From Deferribacteres bacterium (lineage in GTDB: Bacteria; Chrysiogenota; Deferribacteres; Deferribacterales; Geovibrionaceae): 64,000 nucleotides of DNA. Made by a program: the position numbers and the translations under genes. This document shows, piece after piece, positions 1 through 7,665 of this stretch (position 1 is the stretch's first letter; every line of letters starts with the position of its first letter). The notes beneath the pieces were generated by a model, which worked only from the letters and a program-made list of their open reading frames with translations, ran no database searches and was not told the origin of the DNA. The DNA lies in contig JAEWZN010000014.1 of assembly GCA_023395255.1 (NCBI GenBank), forward strand, positions 15,270 to 79,269, written 5' to 3'.

Positions 1-2
1 CT

Positions 3-197
3 GCCACTGACTATATAATTTGCCCTAATAGCTATTTATATGGTGGTGTCGGAGCTTTAGCGTACGGTTCTTTTCATTTTTATGCAGGGAGGGTACATAA
101 TTGGTTAATACCTAAGAATTACTTGCAGCTTGGACAAAATGTATTAAGGGTAAATCTTGAAGGTTCTATATACACTTTTACTCTTACAGTTCAGTAA
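3..197 (+). CDS. C-terminal end of an unrecognised protein (cut by window edge)
   Basis: The reading frame is open from the window edge to a TAA at 195-197, about 64 residues. The residues are rich in Tyr, Gly, Leu and Val (for example VGALAYGSFHFYAG), which looks like beta-structure of a surface or exported protein, but no family is recognised. The next gene follows after 13 bases with its own ribosome site, so the two are probably co-transcribed. Base composition is AT-richer than most of the window. Its coding nature is inferred only from the open frame and the context. Confidence 0.45.
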   Translation, partial: ATDYIICPNSYLYGGVGALAYGSFHFYAGRVHNWLIPKNYLQLGQNVLRVNLEGSIYTFTLTVQ

Positions 198-210
198 CAT
201 GGTGGGTTTT

Positions 211-483
211 ATGAAGGTTTACAGACTTGCAGTTTTTTATATATTTATGTTGGCTTTTGTTATTTCGTGTGGTTCTGCGGGAGGCGAGGTTGAGAATATG
301 CACTCAGGCGTAGAATCTATTAGTCAAAATATTTCATCGCTTCCTGATGAAACTCAGCAATATAGAGATGTAACTATCGGTTCATCTCTATGGAGTGATG
401 TTGATGCACAGGCTTCTACAGTTAATGATATTGCAGAAGCAAAAGAAGGTACAATAACGGATGTTGAGATCACGCTCAAATAA
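211..483 (+). CDS. Small putative lipoprotein, 90 aa
   Basis: The start at 211 is chosen because a GGTGGG ribosome site lies just upstream and because it gives a clean lipoprotein signal: MKVYRLAVF, a hydrophobic core, then the lipobox-like FVISC with the acceptor Cys at about residue 18. An upstream in-frame ATG at 157 would lengthen the n-region unnaturally and overlap the preceding gene. The mature part is short, polar and rich in Ser, Asp and Glu, with no recognised domain. It sits 16 bases before the next unknown gene. Export is inferred from the signal; function is unknown. Confidence 0.6.
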   Translation: MKVYRLAVFYIFMLAFVISCGSAGGEVENMHSGVESISQNISSLPDETQQYRDVTIGSSLWSDVDAQASTVNDIAEAKEGTITDVEITLK

Positions 484-499
484 ACTTTTGGAGGAGTTC

Positions 500-1486
500 A
501 TGGACAGTTTGCGCATTGATATGTCAAATATAAATCTGACCGGGTCGAAGTCGGCAGATACTCCTGAAATTCGTATTATCGGAATTGAGCGGAAAGAGCA
601 GAGCACTGCTGACAGAATTGATTTATCCGGTGTTGCGAAAAAGCTTTCCGCAGAAATCAATGCAGTGCGTAAAAGCGACCCAGCACAGACGGTGAAGGAT
701 TCTTCCTCAGTTATTGACGCTGATTATATCAACAGCCTTATCGAACTCGGCAAGTCCGTTGACAAAAAGGATGAAAATATTGATGACCTTTCGTGGGGAC
801 TGACTGTGAAGCTCGGCATGGAGATGGGCATCAATGATGCTGACGTGCTGCGTGAGCTGAAAGTTTCCGATGTTGACGCTTATTTTTATGAAGCATCATA
901 CAAAAAAGCCGGACTTGAAGCCGGAATGAAGACCTACGGCGAAGACGGCGGGGTGAAGATTTACGATACCCCTTCTGATATTTGGAAAGATATGTTCCTT
1001 ACCGATGAAAACGGCGGCTTTATCAAGGACGATGAAGGCAATGCCGTGAGGAATGAAAGCTTCACTCAGGCACGCCTGAAGGTGCAGGGATTGAATATCA
1101 CCAGCCAGATCATTCAGGGAGACACATGGGAACTAGGCGATTACAAAGGCAGGCTTGCGGACGCTCCCGCCGGACTGACCCAGAACCTGCTTCTTGCGGT
1201 TAAGAATAATGACCCGTTTATGTATCGTTATGCCCGTGAACATGCCACAGACAGAATGCCTGTATGGTCTGCGGAGACGACTGCCGGGATGAGTGACAGC
1301 GAAAAAACAGACTTTTATACCAAACAATTATCGCACTCGTACAGTCTTTTGAAGTCCTCTATGGTTAATGCCCCGTCAATTGAAAAGCAGATGGCGGAAA
1401 TAGCCAACCTGCTTAAGGACGCTGTATGGGAAAATGTAAAACCTGAAAACGGGTATATAAACCATTTTACAGGCAGCAGAGGGTGA
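500..1486 (+). CDS. Unrecognised 328-aa protein
   Basis: The ATG at 500 is preceded by GGAGG at about 490. An in-frame ATG at 461 would overlap the lipoprotein gene and has no such site. No signal peptide or membrane segment is seen. The N-terminal 80 residues are polar and low in complexity; the middle and C-terminal parts have folded-looking segments (SWGLTVKLGMEMGI, IIQGDTWELGDYKGRL). I do not recognise the family. It forms a likely two-gene unit with the small lipoprotein. G+C content is closer to the rest of the window than that of the preceding gene. Confidence 0.6.
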   Translation: MDSLRIDMSNINLTGSKSADTPEIRIIGIERKEQSTADRIDLSGVAKKLSAEINAVRKSDPAQTVKDSSSVIDADYINSLIELGKSVDKKDENIDDLSWGLTVKLGMEMGINDADVLRELKVSDVDAYFYEASYKKAGLEAGMKTYGEDGGVKIYDTPSDIWKDMFLTDENGGFIKDDEGNAVRNESFTQARLKVQGLNITSQIIQGDTWELGDYKGRLADAPAGLTQNLLLAVKNNDPFMYRYAREHATDRMPVWSAETTAGMSDSEKTDFYTKQLSHSYSLLKSSMVNAPSIEKQMAEIANLLKDAVWENVKPENGYINHFTGSRG

Positions 1487-1530
1487 GATTCTTCGCCTAA
1501 GTTTTGTGATTTACTAGAATATATTGCGGT

Positions 1531-1893
1531 TTAGAGGTGATTTTCTACTGAAGTGTGAAGTTCTCTGACTTTGCGCTTCAGTTCGGGGATGAATTCCTTG
1601 ATTACACTTTCAACGATCTTAAGATCCACGCCCATATAATCGTGTGCGATAAAGTTTCTTAAACCGGAGGAGCCCTTGGCTTCTGTTGAAAGATCAAATC
1701 TGTCAATAAGCTCAGGGTCGATTTTGCTTAATGTTTCCCCAACCTGATGAAGAGCCATAAGTATTGCAGGTCTGCCCTCAACTTCGTCATCAAGTGCAGA
1801 CTCAGGGCTTCCGTGCCGTGCTACAATCTCTTCAATATTAGAGAGCATTTTCAGTATAAACTCAGCTCTTGCCGCATCGCCCCTAGTCGACAT
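1531..1893 (-). CDS. hepT: HepT-like toxin (DUF86 family RNase)
   Basis: At 120 aa this is all-helical and carries the HepT motif R-x4-H-x-Y (RNFIAHDY, near residues 77-84). In HepT/MntA systems HepT is a HEPN-fold RNase toxin. The gene overlaps the 3' end of the nucleotidyltransferase gene by 11 bases, the usual order being antitoxin first and toxin second. In characterised pairs the partner MntA blocks HepT by AMPylating the Tyr of this motif. It is the last gene of a minus-strand unit that begins with a yfcE-like gene. Family assignment is from the motif and the pairing; toxicity here is inferred. Confidence 0.82.
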   Translation of the reverse strand: MSTRGDAARAEFILKMLSNIEEIVARHGSPESALDDEVEGRPAILMALHQVGETLSKIDPELIDRFDLSTEAKGSSGLRNFIAHDYMGVDLKIVESVIKEFIPELKRKVRELHTSVENHL

Positions 1894-2200
1894 ATTTCAT
1901 ATCCTTCAGAATATATTTTCTGCCTACCTCATTGAGTGAATTTATTGCGATCAGATCCACTTTGTTATTAAGCTCTTTCTCAAGCTCGGAGCGTATTTCC
2001 GCAATGCGGCTGAAAGCGCCGAATCCGCCGTTGCGGACAGCGAACTCTTTCGGATTCTCCACTTCATAAACAAGGTCAATATCACTCGCACAGGTATCGT
2101 CTCCTCTTGCGGAGCTGCCTGTAAAGCCTATTATTATGAAGCCCTCAGCCCTGTATTTTTTACGGAGAGCTTTCAGCCTGTTCAAAGTTGCGGAGTCCAT
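1883..2200 (-). CDS. mntA: MntA-like nucleotidyltransferase antitoxin
   Basis: This is a 105-aa minimal nucleotidyltransferase. The signature GS-x10-DxD is exact: Gly28-Ser29, then Asp40 and Asp42 (GSSARGDDTCASDIDLV). In the MntA family this domain uses ATP to AMPylate and silence the HepT toxin encoded next to it. The gene starts 7 bases after the FAD oxidoreductase stop and overlaps hepT by 11 bases, so the pair travels in one transcript. No transmembrane or DNA-binding segment is seen. Function follows from the motif and the neighbour. Confidence 0.85.
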   Translation of the reverse strand: MDSATLNRLKALRKKYRAEGFIIIGFTGSSARGDDTCASDIDLVYEVENPKEFAVRNGGFGAFSRIAEIRSELEKELNNKVDLIAINSLNEVGRKYILKDMKYVD

Positions 2201-2207
2201 CTTCCCT

Positions 2208-3560
2208 CTATTTTCCCAGTATATCCTTGGCGGCTATAAGGCCTGATACGGATGCCTGAATTATGCCTCTGGTCAGCCCCGCACCGTCACCCACGCAGTA
2301 GAGGTTTTCGAGATTGGCCGATCTCATCTTTCCGTCCACCTTGATCCTTACCGAATAGAACTTAACCTCCACGCCGTAAAGGAGCGTGTTGGGGTCGCTC
2401 ATGCCGGGCATTACGGTGTTAAGCCGTTCTATTGTCTCCGTCAGGTCGCTTATGTAGCGGTAGGGGAGAACAAAGGAGAGATCGCCGGGCATAGCCCCCG
2501 GAAGTGTGGGGTGGACAAAGTTTTTCTCAATGCGTTTTTTGGTTGAGCGTCTGCCCCTCGTGAGGTCGCCGTAGCGCTGAACAATGATATTGTCGCCCCC
2601 TGCGAGCGTGTTGGCGAGGCGCGCTATATATTCGCCGTATTTCAGCGGCTCGTCAAATGGCTCGGTGAACTTTGTGGAAACCAGAAGGGCGAAGTTGGTG
2701 TTGTCGCTCTTGCGGTTTTTGTAGCTGTGTCCGTTTACGGTGAGCAGGTTGTCCTTGTTACGCTCTATGGCCACAAAGCCGCCGGGGTTAACACAGAATG
2801 TGCGCACCTCGTCCTCAAAGCCGTTGGTGTAGTATTTTATTTTAAACTCGTAAAGCTGGTTGGTGAAATGATCCGTAACCGAGCGGGGAACCTCCACCCT
2901 TACTCCTATGTCAACCGGGTTAAGGTCATAGCCGAGGGTGTATTTACGGACTATTTCCTGCATCCAGCTGTTGCCGCTTCTGCCCACTGCGGCGATTATT
3001 TTGTCATACTCACGCTCAACGGTTTCGCCGTTTTCGACTGCGCGCAGCCCCGTAACCCTGTCGCCGTCCACTATGAGATCCACAACATCGCTGTTGCAGT
3101 GTATTTTTATATGGGGGGACTGCTCAAACATCTCGTACATTTTGCGGATGAAGAGCAGACAGTTGTCTGTTCCGAGGTGGCGTATTTTAGCGGGGTAAAG
3201 CTTGAGGTTCTGCCTGCTGCATGAATATTCAAGATCCTTAACAGCTTCGTAGTTGCTTTTGGAATCAAGCTCAAGAACTCCGCTGACATTTTTCCATATG
3301 TCGTCCGCTTCTTCTATGAGGACTTCCAGCTCCTTTTCGCTCATGTAGTCTGTGAGCCAGCCGCCGTATTCGGTGGTGAGGGTGAGTTTGCCGTCAGAGT
3401 ATGTGCCCGCTCCGCCGAAGCCGGACATGACTTCGTTGCGCTGACGGTTGTGTATGTTGTTCCCTTTTTCGTAGAGGTCTACCTGAATTCCCGTTTCTTT
3501 AAGAAAATGATAGGCGGCGGTTATGCCCGCACTGCCTGCGCCTATTATGGCTATGCGCAT
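2208..3560 (-). CDS. FAD-dependent oxidoreductase (COG2509-like)
   Basis: This 450-aa soluble protein begins with a Rossmann dinucleotide motif (IIGAGSAGITAA, Gly7-x-Gly9-x2-Gly12) and ends with the second FAD-contact block (LYCVGDGAGLTRGI). This matches the uncharacterised dehydrogenase group related to geranylgeranyl-reductase-type flavoproteins. Substrate is unknown. Translation starts 4 bases after the yfcE-like stop with a GGAG site. A conserved FGGAGTYSDGKL segment near residue 50 is typical of the group. The flavin role is secure; the physiological reaction is not. Confidence 0.8.
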   Translation of the reverse strand: MRIAIIGAGSAGITAAYHFLKETGIQVDLYEKGNNIHNRQRNEVMSGFGGAGTYSDGKLTLTTEYGGWLTDYMSEKELEVLIEEADDIWKNVSGVLELDSKSNYEAVKDLEYSCSRQNLKLYPAKIRHLGTDNCLLFIRKMYEMFEQSPHIKIHCNSDVVDLIVDGDRVTGLRAVENGETVEREYDKIIAAVGRSGNSWMQEIVRKYTLGYDLNPVDIGVRVEVPRSVTDHFTNQLYEFKIKYYTNGFEDEVRTFCVNPGGFVAIERNKDNLLTVNGHSYKNRKSDNTNFALLVSTKFTEPFDEPLKYGEYIARLANTLAGGDNIIVQRYGDLTRGRRSTKKRIEKNFVHPTLPGAMPGDLSFVLPYRYISDLTETIERLNTVMPGMSDPNTLLYGVEVKFYSVRIKVDGKMRSANLENLYCVGDGAGLTRGIIQASVSGLIAAKDILGK

Positions 3561-3564
3561 TGTG

Positions 3565-4053
3565 TTACTCCTGAATCTGTTTTATCTCCGCCCTGAACCT
3601 GCCGTGTTCTATGAACAGGAGGGCGTATGTTCCCTGCGGCTGGTATCTGTTTGCCGTGGGGCTGCCGGGGTTGAGAAAGTGGACATCGCCTATTTTGCCC
3701 CAGAAGGGTTTGTGGGTGTGTCCGTATACTATTATATCCGCGCCGTCAAATTCGTAAAGGAGTCTGTTCTCAAGCCCGAAGGGGCTTCCCTCCCCGTGGG
3801 TAAGGCCTATTGTTACTTCGCCGAATCTGAGTGTTCTTTTCGCAGGGAGAAGCTCTTCCGTCACCATAGTGTCCATATTGCCCCGCACTGCATATGTGGA
3901 AGGGTTTATACTCCGCAGTCCGGTTATGAGCCCAAGGCCGATTATATCCCCTGCGTGCAGAACCGCATCCGCCCCCTTCGCCTCGGCCAGAACTGCTGCG
4001 GGGAGTTTTTCTATTGAATCGGAGTGGGTATCGGATATAATTAAAATTCTCAT
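3565..4053 (-). CDS. yfcE: YfcE/MJ0936-type metallophosphodiesterase
   Basis: This 162-aa single-domain calcineurin-like phosphoesterase has all metal-binding motifs in order: DTHSD (about residues 8-12), HAGDIIG (37-43), GNMD (58-61), THGEG (85-89) and GHTH (116-119). Family members hydrolyse phosphodiesters with Mn-type metal centres and act in the cytoplasm; the natural substrate is not known. It is the first gene of a minus-strand unit with the FAD oxidoreductase and mntA/hepT, and is divergent from the cca-like gene across a 74-base gap that must hold both promoters. Confidence 0.85.
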   Translation of the reverse strand: MRILIISDTHSDSIEKLPAAVLAEAKGADAVLHAGDIIGLGLITGLRSINPSTYAVRGNMDTMVTEELLPAKRTLRFGEVTIGLTHGEGSPFGLENRLLYEFDGADIIVYGHTHKPFWGKIGDVHFLNPGSPTANRYQPQGTYALLFIEHGRFRAEIKQIQE

Positions 4054-4127
4054 ACGGGGATAAGTTTATTTTACTTGTCCCCCTTTCGTCAATAAATAAC
4101 GGCTCCTGCGCCGTTTGGGATGGTATT

Positions 4128-5312
4128 TTGCTTTTTCAGACCGATCTAAAAAGGATTCCTCATATAAATAAAATATTACAGGCCGCCGCTAATGAAGGCG
4201 CGGAGCTGTATTTCGTGGGCGGCTGCGTACGGGATATGCTTCTGGGAAGAGATGTCAAAGACGTTGACATGGTTCCTTTCGGCACTGATTATGAAAAATT
4301 TGCCTTTAAGCTGGCAAAAAGACTGAAAACAGCGGCAGTTAAATTCAAGGAGAATGTACGGCTTGCGGGAGGCGGGGCTGAGTTTGATGTTTCCGCCCCC
4401 AGAGGTGCGGATATTTATGAGGATCTTGCCAAAAGGGACTTCACCATAAACAACCTTGCCCTCTCTGCTGACGGTAAGGTGATAGGCGATGATGCGGACA
4501 TACGTGCGGGCGTGATCCGCGCAGTCCATGACGGCGTGTTTGATGATGACCCTCTGCGTGTGCTGCGGGCTTACAGGTTTGCCGCCCAGTTGGGGTTCGG
4601 GATAGACCCGCGCACGGCAGAGCTCGCTGCGGACAAAGCGCCCATGCTGCAAAACATCGCCGCGGAGCGTATTTTCGCGGAGATGCAGAAGCTCTCGGAA
4701 GGGGCGCACGCTGCGGAAGTTCTCACAAAGCTTGTTAAGGGAGGAGTTCTCCGCATTTTCGCAGATACCTCAGAAGCTGAGGAAGAACGCCTGCTGAAAG
4801 CCATAGGTTCCATGAGTGCGGATGATCTGTTTGTAAAGGTCAGTGCGTTCATATACGGCTTCCGGAAGGGCGCGCTCAGGGTTATGGACAGGCAGTGTTA
4901 TCCGGTGAAGCTCGCCAAGCGCGCGGCAAATGCGGCGCAGGCTTACCTTATGCTGGAATCGTTTTCAGCTTACAACGTGGATAACCTTATGAAATACATT
5001 TATACTTACAGAGAGGACTGGAGCCTTGCGGCGGATATGTTCACCGCCGTTAACAGCGGCAGCGGGCTTAAACCGAAACTGAAAGCCGCCTTTACACTCA
5101 TGCGGTTTGAGAATGAAACACTCATAGACGGCAAGGCTCTGGCAGAAATGGGCGTACCTGCCGGAAAGTTGATGGGGGAGATTATCAGAGACACTTCCTT
5201 CCGACTTGTGAGCGGCAGCCTGAGAGACAAAGAAGATGCTGAAAATTATATAAAAAATACTTACGGAGAGCGGATAGATGAAGCTGCTGAGATTCAGAAC
5301 GGGAAAGGTTGA
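4128..5312 (+). CDS. cca: CCA-adding / poly(A) polymerase-type nucleotidyltransferase
   Basis: This 394-aa class II polymerase has the head motif GGCVRD (residues 31-36), the catalytic DVD (45-47) and the conserved RDFTINN (103-109), followed by the RNA-binding C-terminal half. It adds CCA, or part of it, to tRNA 3' ends, or could be a poly(A) polymerase; sequence alone does not separate these. The start is a TTG at 4128, since no in-frame ATG lies before the catalytic head. The last 35 bases overlap the next gene. It is a cytoplasmic enzyme of tRNA maturation. Confidence 0.82.
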   Translation: MLFQTDLKRIPHINKILQAAANEGAELYFVGGCVRDMLLGRDVKDVDMVPFGTDYEKFAFKLAKRLKTAAVKFKENVRLAGGGAEFDVSAPRGADIYEDLAKRDFTINNLALSADGKVIGDDADIRAGVIRAVHDGVFDDDPLRVLRAYRFAAQLGFGIDPRTAELAADKAPMLQNIAAERIFAEMQKLSEGAHAAEVLTKLVKGGVLRIFADTSEAEEERLLKAIGSMSADDLFVKVSAFIYGFRKGALRVMDRQCYPVKLAKRAANAAQAYLMLESFSAYNVDNLMKYIYTYREDWSLAADMFTAVNSGSGLKPKLKAAFTLMRFENETLIDGKALAEMGVPAGKLMGEIIRDTSFRLVSGSLRDKEDAENYIKNTYGERIDEAAEIQNGKG

Positions 5313-6036
5313 AAAAAAAGGAGTGCTGATTGACGGAAAAATCAGGCGCATACAGGGCTCAATGTTTGAGGATTTCGTTGTGACCACCGAAACATATGAG
5401 CTTGGCGAGGTTGAGATTCTTCCGCCCGTGCTCCCCTCCAAGATTGTCTGCGTGGCGAGAAACTACGCCGCACACGCAAAGGAGCTGGGGAATGATGTGC
5501 CCACCACTCCGCTGATATTTATCAAACCCTCCACATGCCTTGCCGCGCACGAAGGGGACGTTATTTACCCGCCTTCATCAAAGCAGGTGGATTACGAAGG
5601 GGAGCTTGCCGTGGTTATCGGCAAACACTGCAAAAACGTTAAGCCTGAAAAGGCTGAGGAATATATCCTCGGCTATACGATAATGAACGATTTCACCGCG
5701 CGGGATATTCAGAAGGAAGAGAATAAGTTTACCCGTGCAAAATGCTTTGACACTTTCGCGCCTCTGGGTCCCGTCATCGAGACTGACCTCAACTGGCGGG
5801 GAATCTCCGTGAAAACAAGGGTGAACGGTGAAACAAAGCAGGACGGAACAACGGACATGATGATATTCGACATCCCAACGCTCGTATCATTTATTTCGGA
5901 AGTGATGACACTTCTCCCCGGTGATGTTATCGCCACAGGCACACCTCCCGGAGTGGGGGCGGTTAAGCCCGGCGATGCTGTTGAGGTTGAGGTGGAGAAT
6001 ATCGGCGTGCTGCGTAACTATGTGCGTGAAGCCTGA
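5278..6036 (+). CDS. Fumarylacetoacetate hydrolase (FAH) family protein
   Basis: This 252-aa enzyme has the FAH fold: the metal-binding ExE in YEGELAVVIG (residues about 105-114), the Asp of NDFTARDIQ and the C-terminal GDVIATGTPPGVG loop. FAH-family members cleave or decarboxylate beta-keto acids such as oxaloacetate, acylpyruvates or 2-hydroxyhepta-2,4-dienedioate; the substrate cannot be assigned here. The ATG is preceded by GGAGAG and lies inside the end of the cca-like gene, so the two are translationally linked. No aromatic-degradation genes lie near, which favours an oxaloacetate or acylpyruvate role (inference). Confidence 0.85.
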   Translation: MKLLRFRTGKVEKKGVLIDGKIRRIQGSMFEDFVVTTETYELGEVEILPPVLPSKIVCVARNYAAHAKELGNDVPTTPLIFIKPSTCLAAHEGDVIYPPSSKQVDYEGELAVVIGKHCKNVKPEKAEEYILGYTIMNDFTARDIQKEENKFTRAKCFDTFAPLGPVIETDLNWRGISVKTRVNGETKQDGTTDMMIFDIPTLVSFISEVMTLLPGDVIATGTPPGVGAVKPGDAVEVEVENIGVLRNYVREA

Positions 6037-6271
6037 TAACAAAATAGAGTGTACAATGTGCGGCGCATGCTGCATCGCCTTTGATATAAGCGTACTGGGC
6101 AAAAAAGCGGGCGAGCCCTGTGCGCATCTCACGGCGGGCAGGCAATGCGGCATATATGAAAACAGACCGTGGGGATGCAAGGGCTACAGGCCGGACGAGC
6201 TCTGCATATTGTTCTCCTCCCTTTCAGAGGAGGACAGGGTGCGTCTTCTGCAGAAAATATACGGAGTTTAA
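6020..6271 (+). CDS. YkgJ-type cysteine cluster protein, 83 aa
   Basis: This small protein has the CxxCGACC motif (CTMCGACC near residue 11) and further cysteines in AGEPCAHL, RQCGIYENRPWGC and DELC, typical of the YkgJ family, which is thought to bind zinc or an Fe-S cluster. The start at 6020 overlaps the FAH gene by 17 bases; a GTG at 6026 is an alternative. Longer upstream starts are in the FAH coding region and add an unnatural extension. Only two bases separate its stop from the coaE ATG. Function of the family is unknown. Confidence 0.75.
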   Translation: MCVKPDNKIECTMCGACCIAFDISVLGKKAGEPCAHLTAGRQCGIYENRPWGCKGYRPDELCILFSSLSEEDRVRLLQKIYGV

Positions 6272-6273
6272 TT

Positions 6274-6894
6274 ATGTATCTTGGACTTACAGGAAACATA
6301 GCCGGCGGGAAGACCACAGTCGCAAAAATGTTCGAGCGTCTGGGCTGCTACACAATCGATACAGACGTCCTCAGCAGGAGAGTCATGTCCCCCGGCGGCA
6401 TGGCTTACCCTATGGTGGTGGACGCTTTCGGTGTGGATATTGTGGATAGCGAAGGGAATATAGACAGAGCCGTCCTTCGGAAGATTGTTTTTAATGATGA
6501 TGCCGCCCGAAAAAGGTTGGAGGAGATAGTCCATCCTGCTATACTGAAAACAGAAGCCAGGCTTGTGGGTGAAATAAAAGGGAAGGACGACAGGGCGATC
6601 ATCCTCACACAGGCTGCTCTCTGTGTGGAAACCGGGGCATACACACGGTTTGACGGGCTGATTGTTGTTTACTGTGAGCCCGAGGAACAGCTCAGGCGGC
6701 TGATGAACCGGGATAATATCACAAGGGAAGAAGCGGAGAAAATCATCCGCACTCAGATGCCCATAGATGAAAAGCTGAAATACGCTGACTTTGTGGTGAA
6801 CAACTCCGGCACACCGGAAGAAACCGAAAAAGACGTTAAGCGGGTCTTCGATCTGATCACATTAATGAAACAGGCAATGAGGCAGAAGGGGTAA
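6274..6894 (+). CDS. coaE: Dephospho-CoA kinase
   Basis: This 206-aa P-loop kinase performs the last step of coenzyme A synthesis, phosphorylating the ribose of dephospho-CoA. The Walker A motif GNIAGGKTT is at residues 7-15, with the CoaE-typical DTDVLSRRV, HPAI and the Arg-rich RLMNRDNIT lid segment. The ATG at 6274 puts the P-loop at the very N-terminus as in the family; upstream starts run into the Cys-cluster gene. It is the last clear housekeeping gene of the 4.1-6.9 kb unit. Length is normal (about 200 aa). Confidence 0.93.
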   Translation: MYLGLTGNIAGGKTTVAKMFERLGCYTIDTDVLSRRVMSPGGMAYPMVVDAFGVDIVDSEGNIDRAVLRKIVFNDDAARKRLEEIVHPAILKTEARLVGEIKGKDDRAIILTQAALCVETGAYTRFDGLIVVYCEPEEQLRRLMNRDNITREEAEKIIRTQMPIDEKLKYADFVVNNSGTPEETEKDVKRVFDLITLMKQAMRQKG

Positions 6895-6900
6895 ACATTT

Positions 6901-7659
6901 ATGGCATTAAAAGATGAGTTCAAAGAATGGGCTTGCTCGTTGCAGGGGTGCGATGGAGGAAATCCTAGTGCAGATATTTGGCTCTGTGGCATAGAATGGG
7001 GCGGAGCAGGGGATACAGAAGAGAGTTGGAAAAAGTATTACAATGTAGAACTTCCTGCTCAGTTTAAAGAAAAAAAACCAGCTTTAAAAGCGAAGTATCC
7101 ATGGGAAGAAAGCTTTAAGGAGCGCTCATCTTATGGACGTAGTGCCGGAAAAATAATTGCATCATATTATGGTCAATCTGTTGAAAACTATTATGATTTC
7201 TTATGTGCAAAACAATTGGAGCTCTTTAAGCTGAATCTTTATCCTATCGCATTTGGTGATGCCAGCCAAGAGTTCTGGGATAAGTACGGTCTGAGTGAAA
7301 AACTTGGTTTTGATGATAAATATTCATATCAGCTTTGGTGCATGTATAACCGTTTTCCTGCTTTACGTGCCAAGGCGCAGGAGCATAACCCCACGGTTAT
7401 CATCGGTACAGGAATATCTTATTGCACTGATTTCTTTAAATGCTTTGCGCCGGATAATTTCAGCGGTATTCCCAAAAAAGGCATAATTCATGTTAACGGC
7501 GATGAAAGAACATACCGCTATGCCCATATTGACTTAAATAGTTGCAGAAAAACCCTGCTGATCGTAATCCCTTTTTTTTCAGGAAGGTACGGTTTAAACA
7601 GTAATGCGCTTTTGGAAGAGATGGGCAAGCGGATTAAAGCACATTCTGAAGAGTTTTAA
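6901..7659 (+). CDS. Unrecognised 252-aa protein, faintly UDG-like
   Basis: This is a soluble protein. An early WLCGIEWGG (residues 27-35), a central NLYPIAFG, then PTVIIGTG and PFFSGRYGLNSN near the end follow the order of uracil-DNA-glycosylase superfamily motifs (active-site loop, nucleotide contacts, final strand). The match is weak and by eye only. It starts 6 bases after coaE, yet its codon use is AT-richer than coaE, suggesting later acquisition. It ends 6 bases from the convergent transglycosylase gene with no terminator between. Function is not assigned. Confidence 0.6.
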   Translation: MALKDEFKEWACSLQGCDGGNPSADIWLCGIEWGGAGDTEESWKKYYNVELPAQFKEKKPALKAKYPWEESFKERSSYGRSAGKIIASYYGQSVENYYDFLCAKQLELFKLNLYPIAFGDASQEFWDKYGLSEKLGFDDKYSYQLWCMYNRFPALRAKAQEHNPTVIIGTGISYCTDFFKCFAPDNFSGIPKKGIIHVNGDERTYRYAHIDLNSCRKTLLIVIPFFSGRYGLNSNALLEEMGKRIKAHSEEF

Positions 7660-7665
7660 TTTTCT

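Noticed and set aside
2727..3224. 165-codon frame antisense to the FAD oxidoreductase
   Set aside because: No family motifs; the oxidoreductase frame has clear FAD motifs.
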